Assembly (NCBI GenBank): GCA_027077795.1
Contig: JALWTT010000002.1
Span: 29,775 to 93,774, forward strand
Direction of reading: 5' to 3'
DNA length: 64,000 bases
From: Thermotogaceae bacterium
Lineage (GTDB): Bacteria > Thermotogota > Thermotogae > Thermotogales > Thermotogaceae
Of this stretch, positions 1 to 8,822 are shown piece by piece; positions within the stretch are counted from its first letter, which is position 1; each line of letters opens with the position of its first letter. The position numbers and the translations under genes were made by a program. The notes under the pieces were generated by a model that did not search any database, was not told the origin of the DNA, and saw only the letters and a program-made list of their open reading frames with translations.

Positions 1-1466
1 AATCTACCGTACTTATAAATAGAGTGGTTTTTATTGGGCCTTATGTCTACTTGTATTCCAAACTTTTGCCACTGTTGTGCAATGGCAGTTGGGACACGGT
101 TATCAGCTCTGTTAGGATCAGCATTTACAAATACCTCAATTTTCCATGGTTGTCCATTTGGTAACAGCCACTGGCCCTTCTCATTTCTCTTAAAGCCATG
201 TTTTTCTAGCAACTTCGCCGCCACATCAGGTGCATACTTCCACCATCCGATGCCGAAGAGCTTTTCCAGCTCTTCCCGAGAATCTGGAACACTATATCCC
301 TTCTCCTTAGCAAGTTTGGCTAGTTTTTCTGGAATAGTGGGATCAAATGGTTTGAACTTTTCTCCATTACCTATTTGAAGTTCGAAGTTCTCTAAGAAAC
401 TCTTTAGAGGTTCATAGTAGTATTTCATATAAAGAGGTGTTGGCGGAACATGGAGGGGAGCCAAACGCACTGCCCCATTTAAAACCAGATCTGCCACTTC
501 AACTATGTTTACAGAGAGTGTCAATGCCCATCTAACGTCCCGAATGTTGAAAGGAAATTTAGCTGTGTTAAGAGTTATGCCAGCAACTGTTGGTTCCACA
601 AATGAACCCCATGGAAAGTCTTTTCTAAAAGATCTGACAGTAGGAATTTTTAAAACGGATCTGAGGAGTTCCAGTGAGAAAGTGTATGCAACATCTAATT
701 GATGTTTTCTCATAGCAAGGACCATTTGCTCTGGAGAGTTATAAGCTTGGAAAAGGATATAACGAGGTTTCGGCATACCGTAAAGCACTCCAACGGGAGT
801 TCTCTGCCAATCTTTTCTCCTCTCATATAAGAACCAATATCCAGCTGGGTCATAGGACTTCAGAATATAAGCACCGGTTCCTATTGGCGGATAGAATGAG
901 AATTTCACAGGATCACTTACTTTCTCAAATATGTGCTTGGGAAATGGCCTCCAGCAACCCCATCTATCGACAAAATAATAATGAAATCTCGGATTCGGCT
1001 TCTTCAAGTCAAATACTACGGTGTATCTGTCCAACGCCTTAACGTCTTTTACCCACTCTGATAGTTGGGTATGATAAGCCATCCCTTCGTGTTGAATCGT
1101 GAGTTTAACTGCATATACCACATCATCTGCGGTAAACTCAACCCCATCACTCCAATAGATACCTTTTCTTAGTTTCACAGTCATTGTTGTGAAATCACTA
1201 TTATAAATAGGCTTTGATTCTGCGAGAACGTTGATCACCTTTCCTCCTGCAGGGTCAACCATCCAGAGAGGGCGAAAGACGAGTTGATGAAGCCCTCTAT
1301 CTGGATACCTCCATGAAGTTGTGAAAATGTTAGTATTCCCCGGGTTGGGAACTCTTCCATGAGCGTTCTGAACGATTAGCAAGTCTGACCTTGGTACACC
1401 GGCAACTAGTGCGAAAACTGAAAAAGCAACCAGTAAAGCAACAGAAACAAGCACTTTTCTCGCCAT
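1..1466 (-). CDS. ABC transporter solute-binding protein, family 5 (copy 1, 3' end beyond window)
   Basis: This is the upstream part, about 488 codons, of a 623-residue extracellular binding protein of the peptide/oligosaccharide (SBP_bac_5, OppA-like) family. It starts with ATG at 1466, preceded by a GGGGAGGTG ribosome binding site. The first ~22 residues form a signal peptide with a hydrophobic core and no lipobox cysteine. The sequence is identical to the corresponding part of the full gene at 9894-11765, so the same product is expected if the gene is intact beyond the edge. It lies 118 bases downstream of the left iolB-like copy. In Thermotogota, relatives of this family bind oligosaccharides as often as peptides. 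The ligand here is inferred from the neighbouring glycosidase genes. Confidence 0.9.
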   Translation of the reverse strand, partial: MARKVLVSVALLVAFSVFALVAGVPRSDLLIVQNAHGRVPNPGNTNIFTTSWRYPDRGLHQLVFRPLWMVDPAGGKVINVLAESKPIYNSDFTTMTVKLRKGIYWSDGVEFTADDVVYAVKLTIQHEGMAYHTQLSEWVKDVKALDRYTVVFDLKKPNPRFHYYFVDRWGCWRPFPKHIFEKVSDPVKFSFYPPIGTGAYILKSYDPAGYWFLYERRKDWQRTPVGVLYGMPKPRYILFQAYNSPEQMVLAMRKHQLDVAYTFSLELLRSVLKIPTVRSFRKDFPWGSFVEPTVAGITLNTAKFPFNIRDVRWALTLSVNIVEVADLVLNGAVRLAPLHVPPTPLYMKYYYEPLKSFLENFELQIGNGEKFKPFDPTIPEKLAKLAKEKGYSVPDSREELEKLFGIGWWKYAPDVAAKLLEKHGFKRNEKGQWLLPNGQPWKIEVFVNADPNRADNRVPTAIAQQWQKFGIQVDIRPNKNHSIYKYGR

Positions 1467-1506
1467 AGTAAAACACCTCCCCTAAGTTAAGAATCTAAAA
1501 AACCAC

Positions 1507-1534
1507 GTTAAAAATTCTTCCAAGCGTTTTTAAC
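1507..1534. promoter_or_regulatory. Inverted repeat between iolB-like and binding-protein genes (copy 1)
   Basis: GTTAAAAA at 1507-1514 and TTTTTAAC at 1527-1534 form a perfect 8-bp inverted repeat around a 12-base spacer. It sits 41 bases upstream of the binding-protein start codon and 51 bases past the iolB-like stop. It could be a repressor operator or a weak RNA hairpin. The low GC content argues against a strong terminator. Confidence 0.4.
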
Positions 1535-1584
1535 ATTTGATCTGAAAAACAGCTCACTTTTAGATATCTCCCTTCACCTGAGTT

Positions 1585-2397
1585 TTACCAATTTTTCACG
1601 GCTTGCTCCAATGCCTTTATCCAAGCATGATTGGGATCATCTCTAGGTATGAGAATCCTCCTTTCACCTGCCAAGGCCCAAAGGTAATAAACCTCGTATC
1701 CAGGAGCTGCCACAACCGGATGATATCCTTTGTCTATCTCCACGGTGAGCCCATCTCGAATCTTTATGACTTCGTTAACACTCCCATCATCTGTGTATAT
1801 AAACTGTGCACCAAAACCATTCCTCGGGAAAACTCTGAAGTGATATACTTCCTCCATGTCACTCTCCTGCGGAATGTTGTCAACATCGTGCCTGTGTGGC
1901 GGATAAGATGACCAATTCCCTGGAGGGTTGAAAGTCTCCCCAACTAGCAGCATGTCAGCATCTATTTCCAGGGTTATGACATCGTGAACATGCCTCCTCC
2001 AGTTTAGCTGACCAACAACCCTGACCTTGACATCGTCAGGCCCCACGAAAACAACGTCGTGTTCCCCCTTAGAGGGAGCACTGATGACGGCTATCTCGGT
2101 AGGGTAGATAGCCTTCACGAAAACCTCCGAATCTCTTGGGACGTAAACTGCGTACGCCTTGGATGAGAATACATCCTTCCTTGGCCCTATCCTCTCTCTC
2201 ATCCCTTCTACCTCTATCTCAAAAAGCCCACTCAGAAGTAGTAAAGCGTATTCCCTGTTCCCGGAATTTAGCTTCCAGCTCTCAGATGCGTTTAAGCGCA
2301 AAATCCCAAAACCCAGGTGCTTCATGTCCCCACGCTTCACAATTTCCATGTATGTCCAATCCCCTTCAGGAAGTGGAATCGCTCTCAACTCGATCAC
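1585..2397 (-). CDS. iolB: IolB/KduI-family uronate isomerase (copy 1)
   Basis: This 270-residue double-cupin protein belongs to the KduI/IolB family. IolB interconverts 5-deoxy-glucuronate and 2-deoxy-5-keto-gluconate; relatives act on other uronates. The diagnostic stretch FNPPGNWSSYPPHRHD at residues 156-171 supplies His168 and His170. A glutamate near 183 and His226 (KGYHP) complete the expected metal site. The start is GTG at 2397, with only a weak G-rich ribosome binding site. The gene is identical to 11884-12696. No other inositol-catabolism gene is present, while a beta-glucuronidase is close by, so the physiological substrate may be a hexuronate released from glucuronides rather than an inositol intermediate. 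Family assignment is firm and the reaction is inferred. Confidence 0.85.
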   Translation of the reverse strand: MIELRAIPLPEGDWTYMEIVKRGDMKHLGFGILRLNASESWKLNSGNREYALLLLSGLFEIEVEGMRERIGPRKDVFSSKAYAVYVPRDSEVFVKAIYPTEIAVISAPSKGEHDVVFVGPDDVKVRVVGQLNWRRHVHDVITLEIDADMLLVGETFNPPGNWSSYPPHRHDVDNIPQESDMEEVYHFRVFPRNGFGAQFIYTDDGSVNEVIKIRDGLTVEIDKGYHPVVAAPGYEVYYLWALAGERRILIPRDDPNHAWIKALEQAVKNW

Positions 2398-2409
2398 CCC
2401 GTCTATAAA

Positions 2410-2426
2410 TTCGTATTCAATACAAA
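2410..2426. promoter_or_regulatory. Palindromic putative operator upstream of iolB-like gene (copy 1)
   Basis: TTCGTATTCAATACAAA is a 17-bp palindrome centred on c2418 with one mismatched pair. It lies 13 bases before the GTG start. Size, symmetry and position suit a LacI-, GntR- or ROK-type repressor. No regulator gene is fused to the locus, and the nearest candidate is the ROK gene at 13945-15108. Confidence 0.5.
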
Positions 2427-2463
2427 CATTATGGTATTATTATGCTAGCACAAAGGAGCGTAG

Positions 2464-2922
2464 AAACTGCAAAGTCTTTTTTCTGGAAAATCCCGAGAAA
2501 TTCTAGTTTATACGAAATTATCTCCAATTATCGTTGAAAATCAAACAAAGGGAAACCTTGAAACTTTCCTCCAGCATCTTTGCTGAAAGGAAGAAGGCAA
2601 AAAGAAGGAGATACACGTAAAGGATTCGAAATTTACTATGACCTTATTGTATACTTTCAAGGTGCAAAAGAATGGACACAGTAAGAGATTCGAAAATAGG
2701 AAGGTATACATAACGGAATGGAAGAGTTCTGAAGCTAGGCCAGGAGAGATTTCGATTTTCACAGGCCATCTCTAAATTATCCCCGTTACATTGAAAGAGT
2801 TTGAACTCAAATACAATGTCAAAGATAAGGATTTCTACGAAGAATCTCTCAAAATTTTGAGGTTGGATTATTTTGAGAAACTGCTAGAGTCGCATCCAGA
2901 AAACTTTGCAAATATCTTTTAA
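2464..2922 (+). pseudogene. Decayed open frame, unrecognised
   Basis: The 598-base gap between the left iolB-like copy and the BNR gene has no intact gene. One plus-strand frame ending in TAA at 2922 reads as protein-like sequence rich in Lys and Glu, broken by stops at 2584 and 2773. Its last part includes KEFELKYNVKDKDFYEESLK and ends in HPENFANIF. A competing short stretch in another frame near 2629-2685 (EIYYDLIVYFQGAKEW) suggests a frameshift as well. I do not recognise the family. It could equally be chance open sequence, and no ribosome binding site or start was found. Confidence 0.35.
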
Positions 2923-2995
2923 AACAGTGATAACTCCTGATTAATTGCGAATGGCTTCAACATTGTATAAGTCGGTAAATATTTTCCTATACCAT

Positions 2996-4204
2996 TCACG
3001 ACATTATCCACTCTTCGTTGAACTCCGCATGTTTTATGGTTTTACCTTGTGGCGAGTGATAGCTGTACGCCACGTGTATGAACCCGTCACGATCTTGCCA
3101 GATCGATGGATATGCCACACTTATACCCGCATCCTTCGGATGCTCCTCTATGACTTTCCTCCATCTCCAGCTCTTCCCCTCATCGTTTGACATGAAAACA
3201 ACCAGCCTATATCTCCCATCTTCCAAGTCGTTCCCAACTATTATCCATTTGCCATCTTTCAGCACTATCCCATCAGCCCTACTACCAGGATTCGGTATCT
3301 CAGTGTACTGAACTTCGCTCCAGCTCATCCCCCCATCTTTCGAGTAGCTTACATATAGCCTGTGTGGCGCCGGCCCGTTGTTCCTCATGAACGCCACCAG
3401 CGTCCCATCTCTCCTCATAAGCAAAGCCGGCTGAATGTTGGCAATGCCAACTATTGGCTCGCTAAATTTCCAAGTCTTCCCACTGTCTCCCGTGATCGCC
3501 ACCAGCGATGTCTCAAGACCATCAGAGTAGATCGGAAGAAGTATCTTGCCCCCAAGGATTATCGCCCTGTTGCCCGTCTGCCAGCCAAGCCTTTGCAAAA
3601 GAGGATATCCTTCCTTCAAAGAGGCTTTCCTGCCCCATACCTTGTCAAGTTGCTCGCTTATATAAGCCATCGCTATTTTCTTCGTGTCTTCTTCGCTGTA
3701 CCCCGGAATCGCTTTGTACTTGTCCAGGTATCCTTGAATGAACCCTTTCAGCTTCTTCTCGTACACAGACGCAAAGGAGTCGCTTTCCTTGATCCCATTT
3801 CTAAAGCTATCGTGCTTGACGATGATCACATCTTGCCATTCCCACCTGGGAGCACCCGACCCCATGTAGTCGTGCGTGTAGGCATACCTCAATAGAGAGC
3901 TCTCCCATAGGTTGGTCAAAACGGTGTACCAAAAGAGCCATAGCTTCCCTCCCTTGTCTATAAAGAGAACCGGGTTTATGTCCGGAAATCCTGGATAGTC
4001 CATGACAACAAATGGCTTCGTCCATTTACCACTTATCTTCTTCGCACCCATTATCCTGACGTCGTCCCCTTTCCTCTCGTCTGTCCCTTGAAACCAGACT
4101 ACAAATAGGTCCCCATTCGAAAGCTGAATTATGGAAGGCGCATGTACGTGCTCCTTGACAAGTGGAAAAATCCTTGATTCATTAAATTGTACTTCTTGAA
4201 TCAT
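2996..4204 (-). CDS. Sialidase-like BNR-repeat protein, cytoplasmic
   Basis: This 402-residue beta-propeller protein belongs to the sialidase superfamily (BNR_2-like). Three Asp-box motifs are visible: TGDSGKTW (238-245), SKDGGMSW (288-295) and SNDEGKSW (339-346). There is no signal peptide, so it should act on sugars after import. The start is ATG at 4204 behind AAGGAGG. It is the last gene of the transporter operon, 64 bases after the GH2 gene. Members of this family in uptake operons include exo-sialidases and other glycosidases or lyases. The specificity cannot be read from the sequence, and a role in trimming an imported uronic-acid-containing oligosaccharide is inference. Its DNA looks more GC-rich than that of the GH2 gene. 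Confidence 0.75.
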   Translation of the reverse strand: MIQEVQFNESRIFPLVKEHVHAPSIIQLSNGDLFVVWFQGTDERKGDDVRIMGAKKISGKWTKPFVVMDYPGFPDINPVLFIDKGGKLWLFWYTVLTNLWESSLLRYAYTHDYMGSGAPRWEWQDVIIVKHDSFRNGIKESDSFASVYEKKLKGFIQGYLDKYKAIPGYSEEDTKKIAMAYISEQLDKVWGRKASLKEGYPLLQRLGWQTGNRAIILGGKILLPIYSDGLETSLVAITGDSGKTWKFSEPIVGIANIQPALLMRRDGTLVAFMRNNGPAPHRLYVSYSKDGGMSWSEVQYTEIPNPGSRADGIVLKDGKWIIVGNDLEDGRYRLVVFMSNDEGKSWRWRKVIEEHPKDAGISVAYPSIWQDRDGFIHVAYSYHSPQGKTIKHAEFNEEWIMS

Positions 4205-4268
4205 TATGCTACCTCCTTAGCAAGCTCTAACTATTACCCAATATTCAAACAATTGATACGTTCAAAAT

Positions 4269-5966
4269 CTACTTTGATTCCTGAAAATCATTAAGCCATA
4301 GTTTTCTCAAAGTATGGGCAGCAAGTTTTGGGGCCCTTGTCCTAGTGAAAACACCCTTATGGTTCAAAATAGGCCTCAGTACATTTTGAAGGGTTTTGAA
4401 ATCGGCAAAGGCCCATACATGTGTTCCTATAATATACTCTTTCTTTACCAAAACATCTATCGTCCTTTTTATGATCTCGGCTTGATATTCCTCAGAGAAC
4501 ATTTGAGGAGGATCATAGTGTAAACCTGCAATCGCATCGGCACCAAATTCTGTCACAAAAACAGGTTTCTTGTGACGTTGATATAAGAGATCGAGATCCT
4601 CTTTTAAAGCTTTCAATCCCTCGTCTATTCTCCCTTGAAAATCGTACCAACCATAATATCTATTTACAGATACTATGTCGAAAAACTTCATCGCAAAGTC
4701 TCTTGTACTTTCATCAGGGCGATCCTTTGCACTAACAAATGTTACTGGTCTTGTTTCATCCGACGACTTTGCACCTTCATAGAGCGCTTTAAAGAAACTC
4801 TCTGCCCCTGGATGATTTGATTCTGGTTCATTCGCAACACTCCACATAATGACACTAGGGTGATTTTTATCACGATCTATCATTCTCTTCACATTCTCCA
4901 CTGCTTGTTCTTGAGTTCCCGAATTGTAGTGGTACCTTGTGATTCCTACATGCGGTGCCTCGTCAATCACAAGTATTCCCGTTTCATCTGCTAGGTCTAA
5001 CCACTCTTCACTATAAGGATAATGCGATGTTCTGAAAGAATTCGCTCCTATCCATTTTAGAAGGTTAAAATCTTTCACCATGAGAGGATAAAATGTTCCT
5101 TGACCTAGTATTGGGAATTCCTCGTGTTTTCCAAAGCCTTTGAGAAAAATAGGCTCTCCATTGAGGTATAGGTTCTTATCATCCCATTCAATCGTACGGA
5201 CTCCAATTTTTAAGTGGTACTTGTCTTCTTCTCCTATACTTATTTTTAAATCATATAAATAAGGGTCTTTTATGCTCCAAAATCTTGCTCCCTCTATTTC
5301 AAACAATATTTTTTGTATCTTTTCAGCTTGCAGCACTTTTTCTTGTCCTGCTAATTCAATCTTCATTTCCTTTCCTACTGCCTCGTCTGATACATTTACT
5401 GTCAGTTCGATCACTCCTTGGCCCTTCTTTGGGAGAGATTGATTTGTTTTCACCCATATATCTTCAATCCTTGCATCTGAGCTAAATTCTAGGATCACAG
5501 GCCTTATGATTCCTCCATAGGGAATAAAGTCAAATTTTGCGGGTGGAAAACTTCCCAGAAACCAGCGACCTTCTTCTGGAATTTTTGATGGGAACCCTCC
5601 AGTTTTTAGTTTGTTTATCACCCTTACCACTAGCTCATTCTTTCCAACTTTTATTGAATCTGAAACGTCTATTTCGAATGGAAGATATCCTATGTGATTT
5701 TCACCAACTTTTCTTCCGTTTATATATACTTCACAATCTGTATTTACTGCACCAAAGTAAAGTCTGATTCTCCCCATTCTTGCCCACTTCGGAATATTCA
5801 ACTCCCTCCTGTAGAACACAGGGCCTTCCTCGTAAAAAAGCTCTTGATGTTGTTCATTCCAGCTTGCTGGTACTGCTATCGATTTACTTTTTCCTCCCAC
5901 ATCTATCTCCCATATTCCTCCCAAATCAATTACCATTCTTGAAGCGTTCATCTGAGGTCTCAACAT
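4269..5966 (-). CDS. uidA: Glycoside hydrolase family 2, beta-glucuronidase-like
   Basis: This 565-residue GH2 enzyme has a sugar-binding jelly-roll domain (about 10-160), an immunoglobulin-like domain (about 165-260) and a C-terminal TIM barrel. The acid/base is Glu380 in SVANEPES and the nucleophile is Glu473 in FVTEFGADA. The run FRTSHYPYSEEWLDLADETG near 312-331 is characteristic of beta-glucuronidases. The size is typical of the family. There is no signal peptide, so hydrolysis is intracellular. The start is ATG at 5966 with AGGAGGG eight bases upstream. It follows the ATPase genes by 19 bases and shares their transcript. Beta-galactosidase activity is the main alternative, but the motif context favours glucuronides. 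Confidence 0.85.
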   Translation of the reverse strand: MLRPQMNASRMVIDLGGIWEIDVGGKSKSIAVPASWNEQHQELFYEEGPVFYRRELNIPKWARMGRIRLYFGAVNTDCEVYINGRKVGENHIGYLPFEIDVSDSIKVGKNELVVRVINKLKTGGFPSKIPEEGRWFLGSFPPAKFDFIPYGGIIRPVILEFSSDARIEDIWVKTNQSLPKKGQGVIELTVNVSDEAVGKEMKIELAGQEKVLQAEKIQKILFEIEGARFWSIKDPYLYDLKISIGEEDKYHLKIGVRTIEWDDKNLYLNGEPIFLKGFGKHEEFPILGQGTFYPLMVKDFNLLKWIGANSFRTSHYPYSEEWLDLADETGILVIDEAPHVGITRYHYNSGTQEQAVENVKRMIDRDKNHPSVIMWSVANEPESNHPGAESFFKALYEGAKSSDETRPVTFVSAKDRPDESTRDFAMKFFDIVSVNRYYGWYDFQGRIDEGLKALKEDLDLLYQRHKKPVFVTEFGADAIAGLHYDPPQMFSEEYQAEIIKRTIDVLVKKEYIIGTHVWAFADFKTLQNVLRPILNHKGVFTRTRAPKLAAHTLRKLWLNDFQESK

Positions 5967-5985
5967 GGAATAATCCCTCCTAAAC

Positions 5986-6945
5986 TTAATCTTTGTACAA
6001 GAAACATTTTACTTTGACACCGCCAACATCAAAATATGGGGGGGATTCTCTCTTGCAAATTTCCATTGCCTTAGGGCATCTGCCTGAAAACTTACATCCT
6101 TGCCTCAAATACTCACTTTGTTCAGTTTCGGAGAGGTTTATACGTGTATTCCACTTTCTATTTGGATCAGGTTCAGGAACAGATTCTTTCAAAAGTTGAG
6201 TATATGGATGCCTTGGCTCCATAAGTACTTTCTCCGCCGGGCCGATCTCTACTATACTCCCCCTGAACATGATAGCTATCCTATCAGATATGTAATACGC
6301 GGTTGTAAGATCATGTGTGATGTATACCACGCTTACACCGTATTTATCTTTTAGATCTTTAAAAAGATTTACAATCGACATTCTTAAGGAAGCATCTACC
6401 ATGGACACTGGCTCATCTGCTATGAGAATAGAAGGATTCGTCAGAAGCGCCCTTGCTATAGATATTCTTTGAAGCTGCCCTCCGGAAAACTCATTAGGAT
6501 ACTTTTCAACAAACTCTTCAAAAGAGATTCCAACAGCTGCAAGCTTTTCCTTTATGATTTCATCTGCCTTTTCTTTCGTGTCTGCTATACCTAGATTGTA
6601 AAGAGTCTCGTAAAAATATCTATCCACCTTTCTCAAAGGGTTAAATGTAGAAAAGGGATTCTGAAAAACTGCTTGCATCTCTTTCAACAGTTCCCTTCTT
6701 TCTCGGTGGTGAATGTGGTCTATTCTTTTACCTTTATATACTATCTCTCCGGAAGTGGCCTCTTCAAAGCCAAGTATGATCTTAGCTGTTGTAGTTTTCC
6801 CGCACCCACTCTCTCCTGCAATTGTGAAAATCTCAGATTCTTCTACATCGAAACTTATGTTGTCCACAGCAATTACTTTTTTCCTTGAAAAAACATTTCC
6901 AATGGTGAAAATCTTTGTTAGATTCCTTACTTCAAGCAGTGGCAT
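5986..6945 (-). CDS. Oligopeptide/oligosaccharide ABC transporter ATPase (OppF-type)
   Basis: This 319-residue nucleotide-binding subunit has Walker A GESGCGKT at about 44-51, the signature FSGGQLQR near 155 and Walker B ILIADEP near 177. The C-terminal OppD/F extension carries a cysteine-containing motif (CKFSGRCPKAMEIC). It drives import together with the OppD-type partner and the two permeases. Its start at 6945 overlaps the end of the partner gene by 14 bases. The Opp label refers to protein family; in Thermotogota such systems often carry oligosaccharides, as the downstream glycosidases suggest here. Confidence 0.92.
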   Translation of the reverse strand: MPLLEVRNLTKIFTIGNVFSRKKVIAVDNISFDVEESEIFTIAGESGCGKTTTAKIILGFEEATSGEIVYKGKRIDHIHHRERRELLKEMQAVFQNPFSTFNPLRKVDRYFYETLYNLGIADTKEKADEIIKEKLAAVGISFEEFVEKYPNEFSGGQLQRISIARALLTNPSILIADEPVSMVDASLRMSIVNLFKDLKDKYGVSVVYITHDLTTAYYISDRIAIMFRGSIVEIGPAEKVLMEPRHPYTQLLKESVPEPDPNRKWNTRINLSETEQSEYLRQGCKFSGRCPKAMEICKRESPPYFDVGGVKVKCFLYKD

Positions 6946-7936
6946 TTTCCCCCTCCTCTACCCTCCAGCATGCTACTTTATGGCCTACTTTATATTCTTT
7001 CAAGGGAGGCACTTCCTCTCTACACTTTTCAAAAGCAAAAGGACACCTAGGGTGGAAACTGCAACCCGATGGAGGATTTGAAAGTGATGGAGGGGCCCCC
7101 GGTGCACTTTCTCTCTTCTTCTTATCTCCAAATTTTGGAATAGAGTAGATCAAATACCTTGTATAAGGATGGAGTGGGTTCTCAAAAATCTCTTCCGTGG
7201 AAGCTTCTTCTATGATCCTACCAGCATACATAATGGCTATTCTGTCGGCCATATTTGCATGAACTCCCATATCATGCGTGACGATGATAATTGTGTTCCT
7301 CTTCAAAGCTTGTATATCCTTCAAAAGCTGAATTACACCTCTTTGTGTGACTACATCCAAAGCTGTTGTGGGTTCATCTGCTATGACAACCTTTGGGGAA
7401 AGAACTGTGGCAAGAGCTATTGTTATCCTTTGTCTCATCCCCCCTGACAACTGATGAGGATAAGCATCTAAAATTCCAGAAGGAAGCCCTAAATCTCTTA
7501 TATGGGATTCTGCGATTTCATATATCTCTTCTTTCGTCTTTCCCTTTGTATGGGTTTCTATAAAGTCCTTGAAGATCTCCTTTATTTTCATCACTGGGTT
7601 TAAAACGCTCATTGACCCTTGAGGCACATATGATATGAAATGCCATCTAAATTTTTTTCTCTCCTCTTCACTAATATGATATACATCATATTCTTTTCCA
7701 TTATCTCTGTATATCACCTTACCTCCAATAATTCTTTGTGGAGGTTCTACCGCCGCGAACATTGCCTTGAGTAGTGTACTCTTCCCACAACCACTCTCTC
7801 CTGCAATTCCATATATTTCGTTTTCCTTTATCGATATACTCACATCCTCTACTGCTTTTATAACTTTTTTCTTTCCAAATATATCCAGTATATAGTAGGA
7901 TTTTAAATTCTCAGTCCTTAATACCTCCACGCTCAT
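6932..7936 (-). CDS. Oligopeptide/oligosaccharide ABC transporter ATPase (OppD-type)
   Basis: This protein of about 334 residues has Walker A GESGCGKST, the signature LSGGMRQR and Walker B KVVIADEPT. The C-terminal OppD/F region is cysteine-containing (CSFHPRCPFAFEKC). ATG at 7936 is preferred over the GTG three bases earlier, because it leaves AAGGTG as a spaced ribosome binding site and overlaps the stop of the preceding permease gene (TGATG). It pairs with the neighbouring OppF-type ATPase in the inner face of the transporter. Confidence 0.92.
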   Translation of the reverse strand: MSVEVLRTENLKSYYILDIFGKKKVIKAVEDVSISIKENEIYGIAGESGCGKSTLLKAMFAAVEPPQRIIGGKVIYRDNGKEYDVYHISEEERKKFRWHFISYVPQGSMSVLNPVMKIKEIFKDFIETHTKGKTKEEIYEIAESHIRDLGLPSGILDAYPHQLSGGMRQRITIALATVLSPKVVIADEPTTALDVVTQRGVIQLLKDIQALKRNTIIIVTHDMGVHANMADRIAIMYAGRIIEEASTEEIFENPLHPYTRYLIYSIPKFGDKKKRESAPGAPPSLSNPPSGCSFHPRCPFAFEKCREEVPPLKEYKVGHKVACWRVEEGENATA

Positions 7937-8802
7937 CACCTTGCTTGACCTATTCTCTGAATTCTCATCCTAGGATCTAAATACTCGCTTATGCTGACCG
8001 AAAGGAGATAAACGGATATAAAAAGAAGGATCAGTACTGTGACGGGGAAAAACACCCACCACCAAACTCCTAAAAATAGAGCTTGATAGCTTAACGCCCA
8101 ATGCAGAGTTGTTCCCAGAGTAGGTATTAGAGGGTTTGTCAATCCCAAGATGGAAAGGGTGGTTTCTATTCCTATAGCCCATAACATGTTATTCAAAGTT
8201 GATGCGAAAACTATGGGTAGAATATGAGGAAAATACTCCTTGAAAACAACAGAAAGGGATTTAGATCCAGATAAGATCGCTGTAAGGGTGAAATCCCTTT
8301 CTCTTAAACTTAATATCTGAGATCTTATTACCCTAGCATCCCATGCCCAGCTAAGACTTGCCATGACAAGCGCTAGGATGTATAAGTTTAAGCCCTCTCT
8401 GAAGATTGCTCCGACTAATATCAAAACAGGTACTCTTGGCAGTGATATCAGACTGTCAGAGAGTATCATTATAGATCTATCGACTATTCCTCCTTCAAAG
8501 CCGGATATCATTCCTGCTACTATTGCTAGCACTCTCGATAAAAATGCCGTTGTTAATGCAAATATTAAGCTATTTTTAATGGAAAAACACACTATCCAAA
8601 AAAGATCTTGTCCCAATGATGTTGTACCCATAAGGTATTTCAAAGAAGGGGGCTTTTCTTCCGGAACAACATTCCAACGGACGGGGCTGTAAGGTGACAT
8701 TACAGAAATAAGAGCAAGTACAGTAAGAATAATAATCACTGTGAATCCAAAGCTAAATCGCTTATCGGACATTAGATCCCTGAAGTAAATCAACATTTTC
8801 AT
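7936..8802 (-). CDS. ABC transporter permease (OppC-type)
   Basis: This 288-residue membrane protein has six predicted helices, the first at about 17-36, and belongs to the DppC/OppC family. The EAA-type loop contacting the ATPases lies in the segment around LTAILSGSKSLSVVFKEY. The start is ATG at 8802, 20 bases after the OppB-type gene. It forms the heterodimeric channel with that protein for the sugar or peptide bound by the family-5 binding protein. Confidence 0.9.
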   Translation of the reverse strand: MKMLIYFRDLMSDKRFSFGFTVIIILTVLALISVMSPYSPVRWNVVPEEKPPSLKYLMGTTSLGQDLFWIVCFSIKNSLIFALTTAFLSRVLAIVAGMISGFEGGIVDRSIMILSDSLISLPRVPVLILVGAIFREGLNLYILALVMASLSWAWDARVIRSQILSLRERDFTLTAILSGSKSLSVVFKEYFPHILPIVFASTLNNMLWAIGIETTLSILGLTNPLIPTLGTTLHWALSYQALFLGVWWWVFFPVTVLILLFISVYLLSVSISEYLDPRMRIQRIGQAR

Positions 8803-8822
8803 CCTTTTTCCACCTCATTTTT

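Larger units (their letters stand above)
1..2433. repeat. Left copy of an exact long direct repeat (continues off the window)
   Basis: Bases 1-2433 match 10300-12732 at a constant offset of 10,299. The reading frames inside are identical, and the bases compared by eye at the right edge agree until position 2434 (g) differs from 12733 (c). The copy holds the first 488 codons of a binding-protein gene, a whole iolB-like gene and the start of its leader. There is no transposase and no inverted ends, so this is not an insertion sequence. The left limit is outside the window. Confidence 0.95.

Noticed and set aside
1..2433. The long repeat as an insertion sequence or composite transposon
   Set aside because: No transposase, terminal inverted repeats or target duplication; the content is metabolic genes. 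Tandem duplication is simpler.
2541..2762. 73-residue minus-strand frame in the gap before the BNR gene
   Set aside because: Phenylalanine- and cysteine-rich translation typical of antisense to a Lys/Glu-rich frame; the plus strand looks more protein-like.
2398..2995. CRISPR array, tRNA or riboswitch in the largest gap
   Set aside because: No regularly spaced repeats, cloverleaf or conserved aptamer motif could be seen.
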